In this document: positions 1-5,545 of the stretch, piece by piece | Numbering within the stretch: position 1 is the stretch's first letter | How the letters are laid out: the number at the start of each line of letters is the position of its first letter | Origin: Acidobacteriota bacterium | Lineage (GTDB): Bacteria; Acidobacteriota; Blastocatellia; Pyrinomonadales; Pyrinomonadaceae | Length of the DNA: 5,545 nucleotides | Assembly: GCA_013813755.1 (NCBI GenBank) | Contig: JACCRD010000093.1 | Location: forward strand, 1-5,545 | Reading direction: 5' to 3' | Made by a program: the position numbers and the translations under genes | Notes under the pieces: model-generated | Databases searched by the model: none | What the model saw: only the letters and a program-made list of their open reading frames with translations | Told to the model about the DNA's origin: nothing

Positions 1-644
1 TGCTAGAACAGCTTCGCGCTATGGAAAATGGGATGCGAATCAAAGTGATCGAGGCGTCGGAAGGCTCAATCGGCGTTGACACGATTAAAGATTTTGAACG
101 GGTCAGAAAAATTATCGAAAAAGAAAATGTTTTTTATCGAAGAGCGAATGTAAAAGATGCGCTTGCCGTGGCAAAGGTTCACGTCAAATCCTGGAGTGAA
201 TCTTTCGTAGGGATTGTGCCGCAAAAATTTCTGGATAATATGTCAATTGAAAAGCGGGAAAAAGTTTTCCGGCGGACATTGAGCGAAATAAATTATAAAA
301 TGTTTGTCGCGGAAACTTTTTCCGACGGAATCGTCGGATTTGCAGACTTCGGCGAATCGCGTAACGACAATTTGCCGTTTGAGGGAGAACTTTACGCAAT
401 CTATCTTTTGCCTGAATCGCAGGGAAAAGGAATCGGCGAAAATCTTTTCAGACTTTGCCAAAAGGAAATGATTGCCGACAAAATAAATTCGATGCATTTG
501 GAGACGTTAAAAATCAGCCCGTATAAATTCTTTTATGACAAGATGGGGGGAAAAGTCGTTGGTCAGGCAAAACATCTTCTGGCAAATGTCGAATATGAAA
601 CGCTTCTTTACGGTTGGAATAATCTAGGTGAAATTTATGACTGA
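1..644 (+). CDS. KdsB C-terminus fused in frame to a GNAT acetyltransferase (5' partial)
   Basis: The reading frame is open from base 3, so the ATG at 21 is probably internal and the gene begins left of the window. The first ~41 visible residues read LEQLRAMENGMRIKV, then SIGVDT (66-83) and FERVRKII. This is the usual C-terminal end of KdsB, 3-deoxy-manno-octulosonate cytidylyltransferase, which makes CMP-Kdo from CTP and Kdo in the cytoplasm. With no stop, the frame continues at about 132 with FYRRANVKDALAVAKVH, the first strand and helix of a GNAT domain. It then shows VGFADF, ELYAIYLLPE, the acetyl-CoA loop QGKGIG (420-437), and FYDKMGG followed by LLYGWNNL near the end. The GNAT part looks complete (~165 residues); its substrate is unknown. 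The TGA stop at 642-644 overlaps the next gene. Only the KdsB tail is visible, so the intactness of the cytidylyltransferase cannot be judged. An indel in the T6 run at 130-135 could also have joined two separate genes artificially. Confidence is high for GNAT and good for the KdsB tail. Confidence 0.82.
   Translation, partial: LEQLRAMENGMRIKVIEASEGSIGVDTIKDFERVRKIIEKENVFYRRANVKDALAVAKVHVKSWSESFVGIVPQKFLDNMSIEKREKVFRRTLSEINYKMFVAETFSDGIVGFADFGESRNDNLPFEGELYAIYLLPESQGKGIGENLFRLCQKEMIADKINSMHLETLKISPYKFFYDKMGGKVVGQAKHLLANVEYETLLYGWNNLGEIYD
626..630 (+). promoter_or_regulatory. Ribosome binding site choosing the ATG at 637
   Basis: AGGTG lies six bases before ATG 637. It overlaps the GTG at 628, which is the first in-frame start of the small membrane protein gene, so this GTG has no site of its own. 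The spacing therefore favours ATG 637 over GTG 628. The site lies inside the end of the upstream coding region, as expected for a translationally coupled pair. Confidence 0.6.
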
Positions 645-930
645 TTGGATTGGATTATTATTTTTTGTTCTGCTCGTCGTCGGTATTTTTGTCGGCTTAA
701 AAATGTTGAGCAGACCTGAAAAAAGAACCGAAGCGGATTTTGAGAGAAACGCAGCGGAAAGCGCCTCGATGCTCGGCGCGGGAATGGGCGCGCTCCAGGA
801 AATTTTAGATCCGACCGCGGCAAAGGCGAAAGAAGTGAAAATGCAGAGGAAAGACGGGCGTTATATGAAAAAGAAGCGTGAGGGAAAAGCAAACAAAGAC
901 GATTTGAGCGAGGAAACTTATGACAGATAA
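637..930 (+). CDS. Small single-pass membrane protein, function unknown
   Basis: I do not recognise a named family. From ATG 637 the protein is 97 residues; a GTG at 628 would add three. Residues ~4-21 (WIGLLFFVLLVVGIFVGL) form one strongly hydrophobic membrane segment, followed at once by basic residues (K22, R26, K29, R30). This predicts a short outside N-terminus and a cytoplasmic tail. The tail has a small-residue stretch (SASMLGAGMGALQEIL) that could be an amphipathic helix, and then a very highly charged Lys/Arg-rich end (VKMQRKDGRYMKKKREGK) closing with acidic residues. There is no signal-peptidase or lipobox motif. It overlaps the upstream GNAT gene by 8 bp and pyrG by 11 bp, so it is a genuine cistron of the operon rather than a chance frame. 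It may tether or regulate something at the inner membrane, but that is a guess. Confidence 0.72.
   Translation: MTDWIGLLFFVLLVVGIFVGLKMLSRPEKRTEADFERNAAESASMLGAGMGALQEILDPTAAKAKEVKMQRKDGRYMKKKREGKANKDDLSEETYDR
910..915 (+). promoter_or_regulatory. Ribosome binding site of pyrG
   Basis: GAGGAA ends four bases before the ATG at 920. It lies within the last codons of the small membrane protein gene and supports this start for pyrG. Confidence 0.6.
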
Positions 931-2635
931 ACAAACAAAATATATTTTCGTCACCGGCGGAGTGGTTTCGAGCCTCGGCAAGGGTTTGGCGGCGAGTTCA
1001 ATCGGCTGTCTGCTCGAAGCGCGCGGGGCGCGGGTTCAGATGATGAAACTTGACCCGTATATTAATGTTGACCCCGGAACGATGTCGCCGTTTCAGCACG
1101 GTGAATGTTACGTGACGGACGACGGCGCGGAGACAGATCTTGATTTAGGACATTATGAAAGATTTACAAATGCTAAATTGACAAAAGCCAATAACTGGAC
1201 GAGCGGGCGAATTTATTTGAGTGTCATTGAAAAAGAGCGCCGCGGCGACTACCTCGGCAAAACGATTCAAGTAATCCCTCATATCACAGACGAAATAAAA
1301 ATGGCGGTGCGAACAGTTGCCGATACGGAAAAACCGGATGTTTTAATCGTCGAAATCGGCGGCACGGTCGGTGATATCGAATCTCTGCCGTTTTTGGAAG
1401 CGATTCGGCAAATTGGTAATGAAGAAGGACGAGCAAACGCGATTTTTGTTCATGTGACGCTTGTTCCGTATATCGCCGCTGCTGGAGAATTAAAAACTAA
1501 ACCGACGCAGCATTCGGTCAAGGAATTGCGCGAAATCGGCATCGCGCCGGATATTCTGCTATGTCGTTCAGACCGCACGCTGTCCTTGGATTTGCGACGA
1601 AAAATCGCTTTATTCTGTAATGTGCGGGAAAACGCCGTTATCTCTGCTCTGGACGTTAAAACAATTTATGAAGTCCCGCTTGCGTTTCACGAACAGGAGC
1701 TTGACGAGCTGATTGTTGAATCACTCCAATTAAAAGAAGCGTTTCCGCACGCCGATTTGAAAAGTTGGCGCGAACTTGTCTCTGTTATCAAAGAGCCGAC
1801 GAGCGGCGAAGTGAAAATTGCGATTGTCGGTAAATATGTCGAGCTTGAAGATTCGTACAAATCACTGCGCGAGGCTTTAACGCACGCGGGCGTGGCGAAC
1901 AATCTGCGCGTCAATGTCAGTTGGATTGAATCGGAAAATCTTATGCAGGATGATTATGAAACTAAGTTTCAGGATTTTGACGCGATTTTAGTTCCCGGCG
2001 GATTCGGAAAGCGTGGCATTTCCGGAATGCTGCGGGCGATCAAATACGCGAGAAAATCAGGCACGCCATATTTCGGGATTTGTTTAGGAATGCAGACAGC
2101 GTGTATCGAATTCGCCAGAAACGTCTGTGGTTTGCGCGATGCCGATTCAACTGAGTTTAACGCTGATACGCCGTTTCCGGTTATTTTCAAATTACGAGAT
2201 TTGGTTGGCGTTGACGAACTTGGCGGCACAATGCGTTTGGGCGCGTGGCAATGCGAACTGAAACAGGAAAGTTTAGTCGGGGAAATCTATAACGACGCGC
2301 CGGAAATTTCCGAACGACACCGCCATCGATATGAATTCAATCCTGAGTTTCGCTCAATTTTAGAAAAGGAAAACTTAATTTTTAGCGGAGTTTCGCCGGA
2401 TGGAAAGTTTGTGGAAATGATTGAACTGCCGCGCGAAATTCATCCGTTTTTCGTCGCCTGTCAATTTCATCCGGAATATAAATCAAAGCCTTTGAACGCG
2501 CATCCGATTTTTGTTTCATTCGTCAAAGCCGCGCACGAAAATCGTCTAAACAGCGAGAACTTAAAGGACGACGTTTCAAGCGATAAAAAAGTTCATATGC
2601 GGGAACGAATTATTGTTAGTGAAGAAGAAGTGTGA
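920..2635 (+). CDS. pyrG: CTP synthase (glutamine-hydrolysing)
   Basis: PyrG aminates UTP to CTP with ATP and glutamine, the last step of pyrimidine nucleotide synthesis, in the cytosol. The protein is 571 residues and complete. The N-terminal synthase domain (~1-270) opens with KYIFVTGGVVSSLGKG (P-loop-like ATP site, 7-22), then KLDPYINVDPGTMSP (43-57), DDGAETDLDLGHYERF (67-82, with the Mg-binding Asp75) and VEIGGTVGDIES (144-155). The class I glutamine amidotransferase domain (~297-535) has VPGGFG (358-363), the nucleophile Cys388 in GICLGMQ, and His517/Glu519 in QFHPE, so the catalytic triad is intact. It is slightly longer than the E. coli enzyme (545 residues) because of a charged tail after ~540. 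The start at ATG 920 has a good ribosome site and matches the family N-terminus. Neighbouring kdsB and kdsA suggest that CTP made here feeds CMP-Kdo formation. The stop overlaps the next gene's GTG start by 4 bp. Confidence 0.99.
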   Translation: MTDKQTKYIFVTGGVVSSLGKGLAASSIGCLLEARGARVQMMKLDPYINVDPGTMSPFQHGECYVTDDGAETDLDLGHYERFTNAKLTKANNWTSGRIYLSVIEKERRGDYLGKTIQVIPHITDEIKMAVRTVADTEKPDVLIVEIGGTVGDIESLPFLEAIRQIGNEEGRANAIFVHVTLVPYIAAAGELKTKPTQHSVKELREIGIAPDILLCRSDRTLSLDLRRKIALFCNVRENAVISALDVKTIYEVPLAFHEQELDELIVESLQLKEAFPHADLKSWRELVSVIKEPTSGEVKIAIVGKYVELEDSYKSLREALTHAGVANNLRVNVSWIESENLMQDDYETKFQDFDAILVPGGFGKRGISGMLRAIKYARKSGTPYFGICLGMQTACIEFARNVCGLRDADSTEFNADTPFPVIFKLRDLVGVDELGGTMRLGAWQCELKQESLVGEIYNDAPEISERHRHRYEFNPEFRSILEKENLIFSGVSPDGKFVEMIELPREIHPFFVACQFHPEYKSKPLNAHPIFVSFVKAAHENRLNSENLKDDVSSDKKVHMRERIIVSEEEV

Positions 2636-3180
2636 AGATAAGAAAAATTGAACTATCCGGCTTACAAGAATTGCGCGAAATCGGCATCAAATCCTATATG
2701 CCGCATTACGCGCATTTGTGGAAGTCAGGCGGTATCGAATGGTATCTTAATCGATGTTTCGGCGACGAAATTCTCCAAAAAGAACTGATCGACGCAAACA
2801 TCGAATATTATGTTATCTCCAGCGCGGAAAAAAATATCGGTATCCTGAAACTTGTTCTACAAAAACCTCTGCCACATTCTAATGTGGAGAATGCTCTCTA
2901 TCTTGAAAAGATTTATTTCATCAAAGAATCGACGGGAAAGGGTTTTGGTAAAAAATTAATTGATTTCACATTGCATCGCGCCGGTGAATTAAATCGACAA
3001 TGCGTGTGGTTAATGGCAATGGATACTTCAGCGAAACCAATTGCGGCTTACGAAAGAGCCGGATTCGAGATTAGCGCGCCCACCAGATTAGACGACGAAT
3101 TTGTGTTGATGAAAGAAGAATTTCGCGGAATGGTAATAATGAAAAATTGTCTGGAGAAAAATGGAAATCAAACCTTTTGA
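2632..3180 (+). CDS. GNAT family N-acetyltransferase, substrate unknown
   Basis: A complete 182-residue protein starting at GTG 2632, which overlaps the pyrG TGA (GTGA, 4 bp). Only a purine run (GAAGAAGAAG, 2621-2630) precedes it, so translation is probably coupled to pyrG termination. GNAT features are visible in order: strand and helix KIRKIELSGLQELREIGI (2-19); HYAHLWKSGGIEWYLN (25-40), typical of a GNAT subgroup; strand YYVISSAEKNIGILKL (59-74); LEKIYFIKES then the acetyl-CoA pyrophosphate loop TGKGFG (101-106), where the usual Q/R start of the loop is less clear; motif B VWLMAMDTSAKPIAAYERAGFE (125-146, key residues Ala139, Tyr140 and Gly144); and a last strand RGMVIMK (165-171). The final ~8 residues lie in the overlap with kdsA and look like read-through of the fold's end. 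It is quite different in sequence from the GNAT domain at the left of the window, so it is not a recent duplicate. Small molecule, antibiotic or sugar acetylation are all possible; the sequence does not decide. Confidence 0.88.
   Translation: MKIRKIELSGLQELREIGIKSYMPHYAHLWKSGGIEWYLNRCFGDEILQKELIDANIEYYVISSAEKNIGILKLVLQKPLPHSNVENALYLEKIYFIKESTGKGFGKKLIDFTLHRAGELNRQCVWLMAMDTSAKPIAAYERAGFEISAPTRLDDEFVLMKEEFRGMVIMKNCLEKNGNQTF
3153..3156 (+). promoter_or_regulatory. Ribosome binding site of kdsA
   Basis: GGAG lies four bases before ATG 3161, within the final codons of the preceding acetyltransferase gene. It supports ATG 3161 as the kdsA start and a real 20-bp gene overlap. Confidence 0.55.
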
Positions 3181-3982
3181 TGTTGAAAACGTAACTTTTG
3201 GCGACGGACGTCTGCCGTTTATTTTAGGTCCGTGCGTTGTCGAATCGGCGCAGCACGCGCTTTTTATGGCGCAGGAAATAAAAGATATTTGCAGCGGCGT
3301 CGGCGTGGATTTTGTTTATAAATCTTCATTCGATAAAGCAAATCGCAGTTCGATTGAAAGTTTTCGCGGCGACGGGATACAAAAGGGATTAGAAATTTTG
3401 GCGCAGGTCAAAGCGGAAATAAATGTGCCCATTGTCACGGACGTTCACGAAACCTGGCAAGTCGAAAAGATCGCGGCGGTCGCGGATATTATTCAGATTC
3501 CCGCGTTTCTTTGCCGGCAGACAGATTTGCTAGTGGAATCGGCAAAATCGGGTAAGGCTGTCAATGTCAAAAAAGGACAATTTCTCGCGCCCTGGGACGC
3601 GAAAAATATTGTTGACAAACTGCAAAATGCTGGTTGCGAGAAAATTATTTTGACCGAACGCGGGACGAGTTTTGGATATAATAACCTTGTTGTCGATTTA
3701 CGCTCGTTTCCAATTATGAGAAATTTCGGTGTACCGGTTATTTTCGACGTGACGCATTCTCTGCAACTTCCGGGCGGGCTTGGCAAGGCAACGGGGGGAC
3801 AGGCTGAATACATCGAACATTTCGCTCGGGCAGGCGTCGCTTGCGGCGTGGACGCGGTTTTTATGGAAGTTCACGACAATCCAAAAAACGCGCCGTCGGA
3901 TGGTCCAAATCAATTATCTTTGGAAAAATTGGAACCTTTGTTAATAAAGTTAAAACAAATTCACGAAATTGTTCAAAAATAA
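3161..3982 (+). CDS. kdsA: 3-deoxy-8-phosphooctulonate synthase (Kdo-8-phosphate synthase), metal-dependent class
   Basis: KdsA condenses phosphoenolpyruvate with D-arabinose 5-phosphate to Kdo-8-phosphate, the first committed step to Kdo for LPS, in the cytosol. The 273-residue protein is full length for the family. It has the TIM-barrel motifs FILGPCVVES (20-29), FVYKSSFDKANRSSIESFRG (51-70), PIVTDVHE (90-97), IQIPAFLCRQTDLL (111-124), AVNVKKGQF (133-141), TERGTSFGYNNLVVD (165-179), VIFDVTHSLQ (193-202) and PSDGPN (245-250). Cys25 in GPCVVES, with His199, Glu236 and Asp247, reproduces the four metal ligands of the Aquifex-type enzyme with identical spacing (174, 37, 11). E. coli-type metal-independent enzymes carry Asn at the Cys position. 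A 20-bp overlap with the upstream acetyltransferase gene points to co-translation. No kdsD or kdsC follows here; the next gene starts 8 bp later. Confidence 0.98.
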   Translation: MEIKPFDVENVTFGDGRLPFILGPCVVESAQHALFMAQEIKDICSGVGVDFVYKSSFDKANRSSIESFRGDGIQKGLEILAQVKAEINVPIVTDVHETWQVEKIAAVADIIQIPAFLCRQTDLLVESAKSGKAVNVKKGQFLAPWDAKNIVDKLQNAGCEKIILTERGTSFGYNNLVVDLRSFPIMRNFGVPVIFDVTHSLQLPGGLGKATGGQAEYIEHFARAGVACGVDAVFMEVHDNPKNAPSDGPNQLSLEKLEPLLIKLKQIHEIVQK

Positions 3983-3990
3983 TCAGCATA

Positions 3991-5545
3991 ATGAAGAAAA
4001 ATCTCGCCCTTTTAATTATCGGCTTACTATTTATTTCTAAAGCTTACTCACAGGATGAAAGCCGCGCTTCAAAAACCTGGGAAGTGCAGAAATATGACAT
4101 CACCGCAACTTTGCCAAACAGTGAAACGGATCGATATCTAAATGCTAAAGCTGTTTTAGATTTGAAAAATGTAAGCGGCAGTGCCGGTTCGCGTCTGACT
4201 CTGCGAATTTCAGATAAAGCGGAAGTTTCTGCTGTCAAAGTTAATCAGACAACCGCTGAGTTTAGCAAAGGTGAAGAAAAAATCGGCAGCAATCGGAATT
4301 TGCAGCGGATTGTTGTCCGTTTACCATCCGTTCAGCCGAATGCAAATTTTTCCGTGGCGGTTGAATATAAATTAAAGGTTGACGAAAATTCCGGGTTAAA
4401 CGCGCTTTCGCCCGTTGGCTCGCAATTTCTTCCTTTGTCTTTTTGGTATCCCACCCCGAACAGCTGGTATTTTGCACGCGGCGCTGACAATGCGCCTTTT
4501 CGAATTCAGATAAATTCTCCAAACGGTGAAACAACTGTTTCTTCGGGAACGCAGAATGGAAACGGATTTGAACAGAAGCTTTTTGGACAGCCATTTTTTT
4601 TTACAGGTAATTGGGATACGAAAACTATCACCAATATTTCAGTTTTAACTCCGAAAGGATTTGGTGCGGAAGAACAAAAAAGAGCTGATGAATTAGCGAA
4701 AATAGCTTTTGACGCCAAAAATTTTACAGCAAGTTTGTTGGGGACTGCGCCCGATGTACCGTTGCGAATCGTTGCAGTTAAGCGCGGCGCCGGGTTCTCA
4801 AGCAGTGGAACGATTCTTATTGATGAGAGCGCGCTTCGGAGACAGAAAATTGATTCGCAAACCGCGATGACTATTGCGGAATCCGTCGCCAAAATTTGGC
4901 TGGGCGGCGCGAGTAATATCAACGGAGAAGGTTTCGGAGTCGTTCGAGAAGGTTTGGCGCGTTTTGTCGCCACGCAATTTATTGAAAAACAATTTGGGGT
5001 TGATGTCGCGGATGTCGAACGTTTGCGGCAGCGCACAGCATACGCGGCAATCGCTTCGCGTGACGCTCCTTTGACGATTGTTTCGCCGCTCGATGATTAT
5101 TATTTCACAGCGGTCGCTAATAAAGGCGCGATGGTTTGGCGGCTGCTTGCAAAAAAAGTCGGGCAGGAAGAGTTTTTTAATGTTTTACGCGCACAGATGA
5201 AAAACGGGAGTCTTGAATTAAACAAACTGCGCGGAGCTTTTTCAGCCCAAAAAGATTTGCTTGATTATTCGTTTGATAAAGTTACCGACACAAATTTGTT
5301 TGTCGGTTTGCCGCAATCCAATGGAGCCGAAACTAAAGTCGCTTTGAGAAACGTCGGTTCGATTGAAGTGTCGGTTAATGTGGCAGGGACAACGACGAGC
5401 GGAGAAAAATTAATCGCGCAAACAACAATTCCGGCTAAAAGTTTTGGCGAAGTAAACTTTAAAGCGACAAATAAAATTGTTCGTACCGAAGTCGATTCTG
5501 AAAAAATATACCCGCAAATTGATTATTCGGATGATATTGCGCCGC
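3991..5545 (+). CDS. Secreted M1 (gluzincin) aminopeptidase-fold protein with degraded active site (3' partial)
   Basis: The frame is open from ATG 3991 to the window end (518 full codons), so the C-terminus is missing. Residues 1-20 are a type I signal peptide: MKK, hydrophobic LALLIIGLLFI, then KAYS with likely cleavage before Gln21; there is no lipobox Cys. Residues ~30-200 resemble the M1 N-terminal beta domain (WEVQKYDITATL, AVLDLKNVSGSA, WYPTPNSWYF). The peptidase-like part follows. At the place of the zinc motif AHExxHxWxG the protein reads AESVAKIWLG (296-305), so His, Glu and His become Glu297, Ser298 and Lys301. The third ligand Glu320 (REGLARF) keeps the canonical x18 spacing. The usual Tyr before KGA is Ala376 (VANKGAMVW), and the GAMEN site is AGFSS (267-271). 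The fold is thus kept but zinc peptidase activity is very unlikely. A beta-rich region with YPQIDYSDD (507-515) ends the visible part. It starts 8 bp after kdsA without a clear ribosome site. It is probably periplasmic or extracellular, with a binding or scaffold role inferred only. Confidence 0.82.
   Translation, partial: MKKNLALLIIGLLFISKAYSQDESRASKTWEVQKYDITATLPNSETDRYLNAKAVLDLKNVSGSAGSRLTLRISDKAEVSAVKVNQTTAEFSKGEEKIGSNRNLQRIVVRLPSVQPNANFSVAVEYKLKVDENSGLNALSPVGSQFLPLSFWYPTPNSWYFARGADNAPFRIQINSPNGETTVSSGTQNGNGFEQKLFGQPFFFTGNWDTKTITNISVLTPKGFGAEEQKRADELAKIAFDAKNFTASLLGTAPDVPLRIVAVKRGAGFSSSGTILIDESALRRQKIDSQTAMTIAESVAKIWLGGASNINGEGFGVVREGLARFVATQFIEKQFGVDVADVERLRQRTAYAAIASRDAPLTIVSPLDDYYFTAVANKGAMVWRLLAKKVGQEEFFNVLRAQMKNGSLELNKLRGAFSAQKDLLDYSFDKVTDTNLFVGLPQSNGAETKVALRNVGSIEVSVNVAGTTTSGEKLIAQTTIPAKSFGEVNFKATNKIVRTEVDSEKIYPQIDYSDDIAP

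Noticed and set aside
321..338. 7-bp perfect inverted repeat (TCCGACG / CGTCGGA, loop GAAT) as a terminator
   Set aside because: It lies in the middle of the GNAT coding region, is followed by only three T and has no T-rich tract on either strand; it encodes conserved GNAT strand residues.
21..644. A stand-alone GNAT gene starting at ATG 21
   Set aside because: The frame is open upstream of 21 and the residues before and after this ATG read as a continuous KdsB C-terminus, so ATG 21 is most likely an internal Met.
635..934. Minus-strand frame antisense to the small membrane protein
   Set aside because: Low-complexity Arg/Ser/Phe/Leu composition typical of an antisense shadow; the plus-strand frame has a ribosome site and a clear membrane helix.
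4506..5036. Long open frame on the minus strand (176 residues)
   Set aside because: It is the shadow of the M1-like gene: Ser/Pro/Lys-rich with no recognisable domain, while the plus-strand frame has a signal peptide and fold motifs.
5284..5307. Inverted repeat ACCGACA / TGTCGGT with an inner CAAATTTG palindrome, as an operator or terminator
   Set aside because: It is inside the continuous M1-like coding frame without a T-tract; a chance hairpin is more likely.
3991..5545. Active M1 aminopeptidase
   Set aside because: HExxH, the catalytic Tyr and GAMEN are all substituted; only the third zinc ligand Glu and fold residues remain.

Overview
The window is a compact, single-strand (+) gene cluster around Kdo (lipopolysaccharide inner-core sugar) and CTP synthesis, so the host is a Gram-negative-type bacterium that makes Kdo-containing LPS. 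Several genes carry recognisable Shine-Dalgarno sequences (AGGTG, GAGGAA, GGAG), and the base composition is mid-range with frequent GCG/CGC codons. Together with the kdsB/pyrG/kdsA order and a secreted M1-like protein of a type I associate with Acidobacteriota, this suggests Acidobacteriota (Blastocatellia/Pyrinomonadales-like). That assignment is an inference from style, not proven by the window.

Layout: (1) 1-644, the 3' part of an open reading frame entering from the left. Its first ~40 visible codons look like the C-terminal end of KdsB (CMP-Kdo synthetase) and it continues without a stop into a complete GNAT acetyltransferase domain. (2) 637-930, a small single-pass membrane protein with a charged cytoplasmic tail. 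(3) 920-2635, full-length CTP synthase PyrG. (4) 2632-3180, a second, unrelated-looking GNAT acetyltransferase with a GTG start. (5) 3161-3982, KdsA (Kdo-8-phosphate synthase) of the metal-dependent class. (6) 3991 to the window end, a secreted protein with the M1 (gluzincin) aminopeptidase fold whose catalytic motifs are all degraded; it runs off the right edge.

The first five cistrons overlap by 8, 11, 4 and 20 bp and the sixth follows after 8 bp. No terminator or internal promoter is visible, so the whole window reads as one operon with probable translational coupling. The metabolic logic is tight: KdsA makes Kdo-8-phosphate, PyrG makes CTP, and KdsB consumes CTP and Kdo to make CMP-Kdo. 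The two acetyltransferases and the small membrane protein have no assigned role in that pathway. The most notable points are the apparent KdsB-GNAT fusion and the catalytically dead M1-type protein. No RNA gene, mobile element or CRISPR array was seen, and there is no gene-free stretch over 300 bases.
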